A DNA stretch of 47,861 bases from Planctomycetota bacterium (lineage in GTDB: Bacteria > Planctomycetota > JACOTG01). The position numbers and the translations under genes were made by a program. Positions within the stretch are counted from its first letter, which is position 1. Each line of letters begins with the position of its first letter. The notes beneath the pieces were generated by a model, which was not told where the DNA came from, ran no database searches, and was given only the letters and a program-made list of their open reading frames with translations. Below are positions 25,846-33,384 of the stretch, one piece after another. The stretch is taken from NCBI GenBank assembly GCA_016178505.1, contig JACOTG010000040.1, positions 1 through 47,861 on the forward strand, given 5' to 3'.

Positions 25846-26089
25846 GAGGATTTGTTCACCATCGACCCTGCCGCCGGTCGTCCGTGAGAAGCTCGGCGTA
25901 ACCGTCGGCGATCTCCTCGAAGCCGAAGTGAAAGGAAAGCTGATCACGTTGACCCCGAAGACGGCGATCGACCGCGAACTGGCTCTCGCGCTCGATGACG
26001 TGAAGAAGGGCCGAGTGCACGGTCCGTTTCGATCCGTAGACAAGATGCTCAAGTCGCTACACGGCAAACGGAGGCCCAAGAAGCGCTGA
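25829..26089 (+). pseudogene. remnant of an AbrB/MazE-type antitoxin gene without a start codon
   Basis: The open frame ending at 26087-26089 reads TTIVKRICSPSTLPPVVREK, then LGVTVGDLLEAEV, KGKLITLTPKT and a basic end HGKRRPKKR. This is the swapped-hairpin AbrB pattern (TLPPxVREKLGVxxGD) of antitoxins such as MazE or PrlF, followed by the usual C-terminal toxin-binding tail. No ATG, GTG or TTG precedes the domain in this frame; the beginning runs into the MarR promoter. The loss of the first strand and the start suggest it is no longer translated. It overlaps the following short frame by TGATG, the arrangement expected of a toxin-antitoxin pair. Confidence 0.6.
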
Positions 26090-26160
26090 TGCGTCTCTTT
26101 TACACCGATCTCAGACGGGGCATCGGTGCGCGCATGGACGACAGCCGCGGGCGAAACTAA
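26089..26160 (+). pseudogene. truncated toxin fragment after the antitoxin remnant
   Basis: An ATG overlapping the antitoxin stop opens a frame of only 23 residues that begins MRLFYTD and stops at TAA (26158-26160). Type II toxins often start in this coupled way and are 80-140 residues, so this appears to be the decayed 5' end. The toxin family cannot be told. Confidence 0.4.
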
Positions 26161-26206
26161 GATGTGCGGCCCGCTCGAGAATCGAGAAGCCATCGGAGGT
26201 CGAATC

Positions 26207-26434
26207 ATGGACGGTGACGTGGTCCTCTACGAGAAGCTCGTGGGAGGGGGATCCATCAAGGCGCTCAAGCGCGCGAAGAACGGGTCCGACTCGTGGACCT
26301 ATCTGCTCATCACCGATGAGCGCGACGCCGTCTTCGACGACGACGACCGCGCGCTGGAAGAGCTGTACAGCGAAAAGTCGTTTCCCAACGAAGAGGCGCT
26401 CATCGAGGCCTACATGAAAGCGACCCGCGGTTGA
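26207..26434 (+). CDS. small acidic hypothetical protein upstream of ychF
   Basis: Unrecognised 75-residue protein. The ATG at 26207 has GGAGG with 7 nt spacing, and the frame continues from a weaker start further upstream. The sequence is acidic and appears globular, with a GGSIKALKRAKNGSDSWTYL core and VFDDDDRALEELYSEKSF. Its stop codon overlaps the TTG start of ychF (TTGA), so the two are translationally coupled. That coupling suggests a role in the same translation- or stress-related process as YchF, but no motif supports a specific function. Confidence 0.75.
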   Translation: MDGDVVLYEKLVGGGSIKALKRAKNGSDSWTYLLITDERDAVFDDDDRALEELYSEKSFPNEEALIEAYMKATRG

Positions 26435-27486
26435 AGCTGGCCATCGTCGGGCTGCCGGGCGCCGGCAAGTCGTCGCTCTTCCAGGCGATCACCGGCGTCG
26501 AGGGCTCGCGCGGCGGCCCGCACTCGGGCGAGAACCCGAAGCCCGCGGTGTGCAAGGTCCCCGATCCTCGCATGGAAGTCCTGCGCGACCTGTTCAAGCC
26601 GAAGAAGTTCACGCTCGCGAGCCTCGAGTTCCTCGACTTCGCGGGTGTCTTCGGGGGCGATCGCGCGGCGACCGGAGGCGGTCCGCTGGTGGCGGCCCTG
26701 CGCGCAGCGGACGCGCTCGTTCGCGTGGGCCGCGCGTTCGGCGAGTTCGAGGACGATCCGCTGCGCGACATGGACGCGCTCGAAACCGAGATCCTGCTCC
26801 TCGACCTCGATCAAGTCGATCGTCGCATCGAGCGCCTCGAGGCATCGCTCAAGAAGGGCTCGAAGAACAAGGAAACCGAAGAGAAGGAACTGGGCGCGAT
26901 GCAGCGCGCGAAGGCCGCTCTCGGCGAAGGCAAGCCCGTTTCGTCGGTCTCGTTCAGCGAGACCGAGTCGAAGCTCCTCGCGAACTTCGCGTTCCTCACG
27001 AAGAAGCCGGCGATCGACGTCATCAACATCGCCGAAGGTCGACTCAAGGACGAGACGTACCTGGGCAAGATCAAGGCCAAGTATCCGGACGCCGTCGCGC
27101 TTTGCGCTCCGATCGAGATGGAGATCGCGACGCTCGACGCCGCCGATCGCCCAGCGTTCATCGAGGAACTCGGCATCCCCGAGCCCGCGGCCGGCCGCCT
27201 CATCCGCGCGAGCTACCGTTCGCTCGGCTTGCGATCGTTCTTCACCGTCGGCGAAGACGAGGTGAAGGCGTGGACGATTCGCGGAGGCGACGACGCCGTC
27301 ACCTCGGCCGGAAAGATCCACACCGACCTCGCACGCGGCTTCATCCGCGCCGAAGTCTTTCACTACGACGACCTCAAGGCCTTGGGCTCGATGAAGGAAG
27401 TGAAGGCCAAGAACAAGCTGCGCCTCGAGGGCCGCGACTACGAAGTCAAAGACGGGGACATCCTCAACATCCGCTTCAGCGTGTGA
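26431..27486 (+). CDS. ychF: YchF/OLA1-family ribosome-associated ATPase
   Basis: P-loop NTPase of the Obg-related YchF group, which prefers ATP over GTP and associates with ribosomes under stress. The 351 residues show Walker A GLPGAGKSSLFQAITG, a switch II-like LEFLDFAGVFGGD, a coiled-coil insertion (about 115-175, rich in Lys and Glu), a degenerate G4 motif NIAEG in place of NKxD, and the C-terminal TGS domain (VKAWTIRGGDDAVTSAGKIH to GDILNIRF). The G1 and G4 features fit the family, but switch II differs from the common DIAGLVKGA form, so this is a divergent member. The TTG start overlaps the upstream gene. Convergent with the sulfatase gene. Confidence 0.9.
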   Translation: MKLAIVGLPGAGKSSLFQAITGVEGSRGGPHSGENPKPAVCKVPDPRMEVLRDLFKPKKFTLASLEFLDFAGVFGGDRAATGGGPLVAALRAADALVRVGRAFGEFEDDPLRDMDALETEILLLDLDQVDRRIERLEASLKKGSKNKETEEKELGAMQRAKAALGEGKPVSSVSFSETESKLLANFAFLTKKPAIDVINIAEGRLKDETYLGKIKAKYPDAVALCAPIEMEIATLDAADRPAFIEELGIPEPAAGRLIRASYRSLGLRSFFTVGEDEVKAWTIRGGDDAVTSAGKIHTDLARGFIRAEVFHYDDLKALGSMKEVKAKNKLRLEGRDYEVKDGDILNIRFSV

Positions 27487-27575
27487 TCTCACACCCTCTG
27501 TTCGGTGCGTCGACGTGAGTTTGCGCGTGCGCATGAGACCCCTCGTCCGAGTCGGCAACGCGACGGATCAGCCAT

Positions 27576-29111
27576 TCACTGCGCGAGGAGTTGCGCGAGG
27601 CGCATCGCGAGGGTCGAGCGCACGGCTTGCTGTGTCGGATCGTTCGAGACGCTCGCCAGCTCGAAGGGATCTGCGGTGAGGTCGTAGAGTTCGACGTGGC
27701 CGTTCAAGTAGTCGATGTACTTCCAGTTCGGCTGCGCGTCGCCGGGGCCGGTGACGATCGCGCGCCACGCCGGAAAGTCGGTGACGGGCTCGGGGCCGTA
27801 GCCCGCGAGCAAGAGGTCCGTGCGCGCGGGCGGCGCCGTCGCGGAGCGGATGAGCGGCACGAGGCTTCGCCCGTCGACTCGATGTCCGGCGGGGATCGGC
27901 GCGCCCGCGAGGTCGGCGATCGTTGGCGCCACGTCGACGTTGCCGACGAGCGATCGCTCGACGCGATTCGTCGCGATGAGCGCGACGTTCGACGTCGCCA
28001 CGCCGAGGTAGACCCGCGCGCTCGTCTCGTACGGATTGACCTTGCCGCCCAAGCGGTGGTCGAGGAACGAGTATCCGTTGTCGTTCGTGAAGAGAAACAC
28101 CGTTCGGTCGAGCCGCCGAGCCGCGCGCTGCGCATCGACGACGGCAAGAATCGCGTCCGCCACGCTCGCGAGGCAGTTGGCACCGTTCCGGTAGAGCGCG
28201 TCGCCCGCCTCGATCTGCTCGGCCGTGGGCGGAAACGGAATCGCCTGGACGTACGCATCCTTGTCGCTCACGTCGGCCTCGAGCCACGCCGGGTTCGCGG
28301 GCGGGCGCGGCGCGATCAAGTTCGGCCGGAGGCCTGCGTGACGCGGCGCCGGAATCGCCCCTTCGTGCGGCGACGTGGGCGCGAAGTAGAGGAAGAGCGG
28401 TTGCGATCTCGGCGTCGACGCGATCGACTGCACGGCCTTGTCGCGCAGCACGTCGATCCCGTAGTCCGCGTCCGTGTGATGCAGGTAAGTGTTCACGACG
28501 CCGTTGTCGGAAAGAACGAAGTCCCAATACCCCGCCTGACCGAGGCTCGTGTAGACGTGCCAGTCGTCCCACCCGGGCGGCACGAACCCGGCGGGCCGGC
28601 TCGCGACGCTGCCGTACTGGTTGAAGTACTTGCCGAGGTGCATCGTCCGATAGCCGCAGTCGTGGAGCCACGTCGCCACGGTCGAGTGGTCGAGCGCGAG
28701 GTTCGTGAACGCATCGACTCCACCGGCATTGTGCTGGATGCCGTGGTGCTGCGGATGCTGGCCCGTGAAGAACGTCGCGCGCGACGGACAGCAAAGGGGC
28801 GTCGTCGCGTAGACGCGCGTGAACGCGACCGAGTGGATGCCGAGCGCCCGAAACGTGGGGCCGATCTGCCGGCCGCCCGGAGCGCCGTTCAGGAAGCGCA
28901 GCCGGCTGAGAGTGTCGTCGTCGAGCATGAAGACGACGACGTCTGGGCGTGGCGAGGATCCACTCGACGCGCGTGCCGCGAGCGGCGGTCGCGCGACGAC
29001 GGCGAGGAGCGCTGCGCACGCGAGGACGTGCAAGACGTTCTTTCTCACGCGACGATGACGACGCGCTCGCCCCGTCCGAATCGCAGGATTGCTTGGCATC
29101 ACGCGGCTCAT
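27576..29111 (-). CDS. exported type I sulfatase
   Basis: Hydrolyses a sulfate ester, probably of an extracellular glycan, using a formylglycine made from cysteine. The 511-residue chain begins with a basic stretch and hydrophobic signal (LHVLACAALLAVVA). Landmarks are the metal-binding VVVFMLDDDT, the modification motif CCPSR at 107-111 with ATFFTGQ, the HHGIQHNAGG loop, YFAPTSPHEGAIPAPRH, and FTNDNGYSFLDHRLGGKVNP, which binds calcium and sulfate. The layout resembles N-acetylglucosamine-6-sulfatase and related arylsulfatases. A formylglycine-generating enzyme would be needed, and none is in the window. The start is uncertain: 29111 or 29099 are both possible, and neither has a good Shine-Dalgarno. 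Divergent from the lipoprotein gene. Confidence 0.92.
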   Translation of the reverse strand: MSRVMPSNPAIRTGRARRHRRVRKNVLHVLACAALLAVVARPPLAARASSGSSPRPDVVVFMLDDDTLSRLRFLNGAPGGRQIGPTFRALGIHSVAFTRVYATTPLCCPSRATFFTGQHPQHHGIQHNAGGVDAFTNLALDHSTVATWLHDCGYRTMHLGKYFNQYGSVASRPAGFVPPGWDDWHVYTSLGQAGYWDFVLSDNGVVNTYLHHTDADYGIDVLRDKAVQSIASTPRSQPLFLYFAPTSPHEGAIPAPRHAGLRPNLIAPRPPANPAWLEADVSDKDAYVQAIPFPPTAEQIEAGDALYRNGANCLASVADAILAVVDAQRAARRLDRTVFLFTNDNGYSFLDHRLGGKVNPYETSARVYLGVATSNVALIATNRVERSLVGNVDVAPTIADLAGAPIPAGHRVDGRSLVPLIRSATAPPARTDLLLAGYGPEPVTDFPAWRAIVTGPGDAQPNWKYIDYLNGHVELYDLTADPFELASVSNDPTQQAVRSTLAMRLAQLLAQ

Positions 29112-29219
29112 TGTCACGGCCCGGTCGCGGGACGCCAACTCGATTTCATCGCGACGATCGTTGCGGCGCCGGGAGCGCCCGCTAGAATGCGCGCCTCGCA
29201 CTATTCCGAGGAGGGAACG

Positions 29220-29627
29220 ATGCGGTCGACCTTTGCAGGAATCCTGGCTCTTGCGTCACTCGTTTTTACTTCGAGCGGTTGTCTGTTCGTGGCGGGCGCA
29301 GCGGTCGCGGCCGGCGCGATCGTGTACACCGGCGACGACTCGATCGAAGCGACGCTCGACAAACCGTTCGACGTCGTCTACGACGCGTCGATGGAAGAGC
29401 TGAAGCGCCGCGGCTCGATCACCGTTCAGTCGAGGGAATTCGGCAAGCTCGAAGCGGACGTGGTCGTTCCGAACGACGCGCACGTCGAGGTCGGCGTCGA
29501 GCGGGTGGGCAACGCCACGGTGAAGCTCACCGTCAAGGCGCGCAAGCTTGCCAAGACGGTGCCCGATCAGAAGACCGCCGAGGCCATCGGCAACAACATC
29601 ATTCAGTCGGTGTCCGGCAAGAAGTAG
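29220..29627 (+). CDS. DUF3568-type lipoprotein
   Basis: Small exported lipoprotein of 135 residues. The signal peptide ends in FTSSGC, a lipobox-like site with the cysteine at residue 21. GAAVAAGAIVYTGDDSIEAT follows, and then a beta-alpha fold with FDVVYDASMEELKRRG and VGVERVGNATVKLTVKAR, the usual DUF3568 pattern. Such proteins are thought to sit on the periplasmic face of the membrane, with no known function. GGAGG stands 6 nt before the ATG. It is divergent from the sulfatase and convergent with the receiver gene. No further context. Confidence 0.8.
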   Translation: MRSTFAGILALASLVFTSSGCLFVAGAAVAAGAIVYTGDDSIEATLDKPFDVVYDASMEELKRRGSITVQSREFGKLEADVVVPNDAHVEVGVERVGNATVKLTVKARKLAKTVPDQKTAEAIGNNIIQSVSGKK

Positions 29628-29634
29628 GCAGCGA

Positions 29635-30012
29635 CTAGCGCCCGAAGCTGAGCGACGGCAGGACGCGCTCGATCTCCTGCGACAGGAGCGTGTCCGGGCT
29701 CTTCTCGATCCAGTGCGTGAGTTCGGCGCGCACGGCGTCCTTCTCGTCGAAGACGACGCCCACGGTGGCAATTCCGATCAGCGGTGATGCGCCAGCCTGG
29801 CGGCGCAAGTCGCGAACGATCGCCGCCGCCTTCAGCTCCGGCAGATCGAAATCCAAGATCACCGCGTCCATCACGCGCTGCTCCAGGATCGTCAGGGCCG
29901 TCGCGGGATTCAGAGCGATCTCCATGTCGTATCCAGCTCGATCGATCGCGTCACGAAGCGATTCGATCGTTGCGCGATCAGCGTCTATGACCAGCACTCG
30001 CGGAGTCGCCAT
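29635..30012 (-). CDS. stand-alone response-regulator receiver domain
   Basis: Single REC domain of 125 residues with no output domain. The acidic pocket is VIDADR, phosphorylation is expected on an Asp in AVILDFDLPEL, the conserved Thr lies in LIGIATVG and the Lys in WIEKSP. Stand-alone receivers act through protein contacts, as in CheY or Spo0F. GGAGG lies 9 nt before the ATG. It is divergent from the peptidase gene and convergent with the lipoprotein gene, with a gap of only 7 bp. There is no nearby histidine kinase, so the partner is unknown. Confidence 0.85.
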   Translation of the reverse strand: MATPRVLVIDADRATIESLRDAIDRAGYDMEIALNPATALTILEQRVMDAVILDFDLPELKAAAIVRDLRRQAGASPLIGIATVGVVFDEKDAVRAELTHWIEKSPDTLLSQEIERVLPSLSFGR

Positions 30013-30080
30013 GGTGTCTCACCTCCGGGGAAGGAAATGACTCATCACATCCTTCCTATCGGTCGCCCTCGGGGTGCGGC

Positions 30081-30110
30081 TTGAACGGATGCTCGCTCGA
30101 CCCGTACACT
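30081..30110 (+). promoter_or_regulatory. candidate promoter of the M28 peptidase operon
   Basis: TTGAAC (30081-30086) and TACACT (30105-30110) are 18 bp apart. The ATG follows 7 nt later at 30118, so transcription would start at or next to the start codon. There is no Shine-Dalgarno in the region. Confidence 0.4.
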
Positions 30111-30117
30111 GCTCCGG

Positions 30118-31650
30118 ATGCGACTCACCTTCGTGCTCCTCCTCGCGACGCTCCCGGCTGCGTCGACCGGGCACGAGGCGCTCCTCCCGGCGCTCAACTC
30201 GATCGTCGCGGAGGACGTGCTGCGCCACGAGCGCTATCTCGCCTCGCCCGAACTCGAGGGACGCGACACCCCGAAGCACGGACTCGAACTAGCGGCGGAG
30301 TACATCGCGAAAGAGCTGAAGTCGTATGGCCTGCAGCCGGGCGGCAAGGACGGCTCGTACTTCCAGCCCTTCGACCTCGAGGTCACGGTGCCGGACGACG
30401 CGTGCGCGCTCACCGTCGGAAAGAGCGACAGCACGGCCGAGGACCACGCCTGCAAGTTGAACGACGACTTCGTGCCGATCTGGGGCTCCGCCGAGAGCGA
30501 AGTGAACGCCGACGTCGTGTTCGCAGGTTACGGCATCACGGCAACCGACGAGCGATACGACGACTACGCGGGGAAGAAAGTCAGCGGCAAGGTCGTGCTC
30601 GTTCTCACGCACGAGCCGCGCGAGGGAAAGAAGGGTCAAGCGTTCAAGGGGCCCGAGGTCACCGAGTTCTCGAGCCTCCTCTCGAAGGCAAAGAACGCTT
30701 ACGAGCACGGGGCCGTCGGTCTGCTCGCCGTCACGGATCCGAAGAACCACGAAAGCAAGGGGCCGATCGACTACCAGTTTCCGAGCATGGAAAGCCCGCA
30801 TCCGCGACCGGAGCAACAGGTCCCGATTCCGATGATGAGCGTGAGCCTCGCGATCGCGGAGAAGATCCTCGGACAGCCCATCGCGCCGTTGCAAGAGAAG
30901 CTCGACTCGTCGATGAAGGGACGGCTCGTTCAATCGAAGGACCGAGACGTCACGATGAAGGTCGCGTTCCGCAAGGAGACCGCGCACCCGCGAAACGTCG
31001 TCGCCGTCTACCCGGGCAGCGATCCGGCACACGAGGATGAAGCCGTCGTGCTCGGCGCGCACTACGATCACGTCGGGGTGAACGACAAAGGGCAGATCTA
31101 CTTCGGCGCGGACGACAACGCGTCGGGAACGTCGGGGCTCCTCGAGGTCGCCCAGGCGCTCGCCACCACGAAGCCGACGTCGCGCCGGCAGATCGACATC
31201 GTGTGGTTCGCGGGCGAGGAGAAAGGGCTGCTCGGCTCGGCCGCGTACGTGAAGGACCCCGTCGTATCGATCGCGAAAACCGTCGCGATGCTCAACGTCG
31301 ACATGATCGGCCGCATGGAGCCGAACGAGGTCTGCGCGATCAGCCGCACGAAGAGCCGCGAGCTGTACGAGCACGCCGAGCGGCTCGCCGCAAACCCCGC
31401 GATCAACTTCAAACTGAAGAGCATGGGCGAGGAGTTCTTCAAGCGGAGCGACCAGTACAACTTCTACAAGGGCGGAGTTCCGGTGCTCTTCTTCTTTGGC
31501 GGCAAGGAGCACGAGGACTACCACAAGCCCACCGACACGGTCGACAAGATCGACACGAAGAAGGTCGCGCGCACCGCGCGCCTGCTCCTTCTCCTCGCGC
31601 TCGACGTCGCCAACGACAACACCCCACCCGAGCGCCCGAAGCCGGAGTGA
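30118..31650 (+). CDS. M28-family zinc aminopeptidase, probably exported
   Basis: Removes N-terminal residues from peptides with two zinc ions, likely in the periplasm. The 510 residues begin with a short signal (MRLTFVLLLATLPAA). A protease-associated region lies in the middle (about 130-260). The catalytic domain carries the zinc ligands in order: LGAHYDHVGV (His), FGADDNASGTSGLLEVAQAL (bridging Asp), WFAGEEKGLLGSAAYV (Glu, catalytic then ligand), LNVDMIGRM (Asp) and EDYHKPTDTVD (His). It is the first gene of a five-gene overlapping operon; its TGA shares its A with the ATG of the ABC ATPase. It may process peptides exported or imported by that transporter, but the substrate is unknown. Confidence 0.92.
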   Translation: MRLTFVLLLATLPAASTGHEALLPALNSIVAEDVLRHERYLASPELEGRDTPKHGLELAAEYIAKELKSYGLQPGGKDGSYFQPFDLEVTVPDDACALTVGKSDSTAEDHACKLNDDFVPIWGSAESEVNADVVFAGYGITATDERYDDYAGKKVSGKVVLVLTHEPREGKKGQAFKGPEVTEFSSLLSKAKNAYEHGAVGLLAVTDPKNHESKGPIDYQFPSMESPHPRPEQQVPIPMMSVSLAIAEKILGQPIAPLQEKLDSSMKGRLVQSKDRDVTMKVAFRKETAHPRNVVAVYPGSDPAHEDEAVVLGAHYDHVGVNDKGQIYFGADDNASGTSGLLEVAQALATTKPTSRRQIDIVWFAGEEKGLLGSAAYVKDPVVSIAKTVAMLNVDMIGRMEPNEVCAISRTKSRELYEHAERLAANPAINFKLKSMGEEFFKRSDQYNFYKGGVPVLFFFGGKEHEDYHKPTDTVDKIDTKKVARTARLLLLLALDVANDNTPPERPKPE

Positions 31651-32600
31651 TGGCGAACGCCGACGTCGTTCTCGAGATCCGCGGGCTGACCAAACGCTAT
31701 GGGCGCGCCACCGCCGTCTCCGGTCTCGATCTCGCGGTGCGGGCCGGCGACGTCTACGGGTTCCTCGGGCCGAACGGCGCGGGCAAGACGACGACCATCC
31801 GCTGCGCGCTCGGGCTGGTGCGGCCGAGCGAGGGATCGGTGCGCATCCTCGGACACGACGTCGCGACGCAATTCCGGGACGCGATCGCCCACGTCGGTGC
31901 GCTCGTCGAGCGGCCGGCGTTCTACCCCTACTTGACGGGACGCGCGAACCTCCGGCTGTTCGCGCGGCTCGCGCATCTCGGAGACGACGCGGTCGACGCT
32001 GCGCTCGACGGAGTGCGCCTCGCCGCCGCTGCAGCTGAAGATCGCCGATACGGCACCTACTCCCAGGGAATGCGCCAACAGCTTGGCATCGCGTTGGCGC
32101 TCCTCGGAACGCCGCGCTTGGTCGTGCTCGACGAACCCATGAACGGCCTCGACCCGGAAGCCGTGCGCGCCGTCCGAACCCTCGTGCGTCGCCTCGCCGC
32201 CGAGCACGGCACGACGTTCCTCGTGTCGAGCCACTTGCTCCACGAAGTCGAAACGACGTGCAATCGCGTGGCGATCCTGAACGCCGGCAAGCTCGTCATC
32301 GACGGGAACGTCGACGAACTCCTGCAGCCCGCGATCGTCGACGTCCGCGTGCGCGTCACGCCGCTCGATGCGGCGATCGAGTGCCTTCGCGCGGGCGGCT
32401 TCGACGGCGCAACGCGCGTCGAGGACGGAGTCGTGCACGTGCGCGCGCGGGCGGAAGACCTGGCTTCGCTCAACGAGCGGCTGGTACGATCCGGCTTTCG
32501 CGTGAGCGAATTGGCGCCGCTCCGCCCGACTCTCGAGGACTTCTTCCTCGAGCGCACGCGCGCCGACGGAAAACCCGATGCTTCGAGTTCTCGCCGCTGA
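31650..32600 (+). CDS. ABC transporter ATP-binding protein (ABC-2 type)
   Basis: ATPase of an ABC-2 exporter, 316 residues. Motifs are LEIRGLTKRYGRATAVSGLD, Walker A GPNGAGKTTTIR, the signature YSQGMRQQLGIALALL, Walker B LVVLDEPMNGLDPEAVR and the switch histidine in VSSHLLHEVE. The last 80 residues form the usual DUF4162-like tail of this subgroup, whose substrates range from drugs to proteins and polysaccharides. The ATG shares one base with the peptidase stop, and its 3' end overlaps the permease gene by 23 nt. Confidence 0.95.
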   Translation: MANADVVLEIRGLTKRYGRATAVSGLDLAVRAGDVYGFLGPNGAGKTTTIRCALGLVRPSEGSVRILGHDVATQFRDAIAHVGALVERPAFYPYLTGRANLRLFARLAHLGDDAVDAALDGVRLAAAAAEDRRYGTYSQGMRQQLGIALALLGTPRLVVLDEPMNGLDPEAVRAVRTLVRRLAAEHGTTFLVSSHLLHEVETTCNRVAILNAGKLVIDGNVDELLQPAIVDVRVRVTPLDAAIECLRAGGFDGATRVEDGVVHVRARAEDLASLNERLVRSGFRVSELAPLRPTLEDFFLERTRADGKPDASSSRR

Positions 32601-33384
32601 ACTGCGCAAGGCCGTGTCGCAACGCTTCGTGCTGGTGCTGTTCGCGGTCACGGCTGCGATTCCACTCCTCGTTGGCCTCGGCCTTCGCGTCGCGGACGGA
32701 CTCTCGTCGACCCCGCGGACGACGGGGTTTGCGTGCTTGCTCGCGGGCGCGCGCTACGGCTCGATCTTCCTCGCTCTCGCCGTATTGCTCCTCGGCGCCC
32801 TATCGGTCGCACAAGAGCGCACGCACGGCACGATCGTTCCGCTGCTCACGCGACCGATCGGCCGCGCGCAGGTTTTCGCAGGCAAGCTCCTCGCGCTCCT
32901 CGTCGTGACGATTGCGCTCGACGTCCTCGTCGCGTGCGTGGCACTCGCCGTGGCCGCAGCGACGTATGGGCTCGCACCGATCACGACCGAAGGCTACGAG
33001 ATGCAAAGCGTCGCCGACATGACGCGCCACGCGCTCGCCGCGTTCGCGCTCTCGCTGCCGGCGCTGCTCGCGACGGCGTCGCTCGGCTTCGTGGTCGGCA
33101 CGGCAGCCGCAGGTGTCGCACCGGCGGTCGTCGCGGCACTCCTCGCATACTTTCCGCTCGTCGTGCTGACGCTTCTCTTCAAGGGAACCACCGCGACCGG
33201 CTTTCTGTTCACGAGCTTCACGACGCACTTTCTCGACGTCGCCGGCGATCTCGCGAGCGGCTTCTCCACGGCGGTGTTCGATCCGCGGCTCGTCATGCTC
33301 TCGCTCGTCGTGCCGCTCGGAACGGCAACAATCCTCACGATCGTTGCGTTCACGATCTTTCGCCGGAGGGACGTAATCGCATGA
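32578..33384 (+). CDS. ABC-2 type transporter permease
   Basis: Membrane subunit of 268 residues with six transmembrane segments, for example FVLVLFAVTAAIPLLVGLGL, IFLALAVLLLGALSV, LLALLVVTIALDVLVACVAL, LLATASLGFVVGTAAAG and AVVAALLAYFPLVVLTLLF. The cytosolic TVPLLTRPIGR-like loop (HGTIVPLLTRPIGRAQVF) is the contact typical of ABC-2 permeases. Together with the ATPase it would form a homodimeric exporter. Its stop overlaps the start of the first FG-GAP protein gene by 4 nt, suggesting the exporter and FG-GAP proteins act together. Confidence 0.9.
   Translation: MLRVLAAELRKAVSQRFVLVLFAVTAAIPLLVGLGLRVADGLSSTPRTTGFACLLAGARYGSIFLALAVLLLGALSVAQERTHGTIVPLLTRPIGRAQVFAGKLLALLVVTIALDVLVACVALAVAAATYGLAPITTEGYEMQSVADMTRHALAAFALSLPALLATASLGFVVGTAAAGVAPAVVAALLAYFPLVVLTLLFKGTTATGFLFTSFTTHFLDVAGDLASGFSTAVFDPRLVMLSLVVPLGTATILTIVAFTIFRRRDVIA

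Noticed and set aside
27481..27494. Perfect palindrome GTGTGATCTCACAC over the ychF stop codon.
   Set aside because: A 2-base loop cannot form a terminator and the site overlaps coding sequence, so it is probably a chance palindrome.
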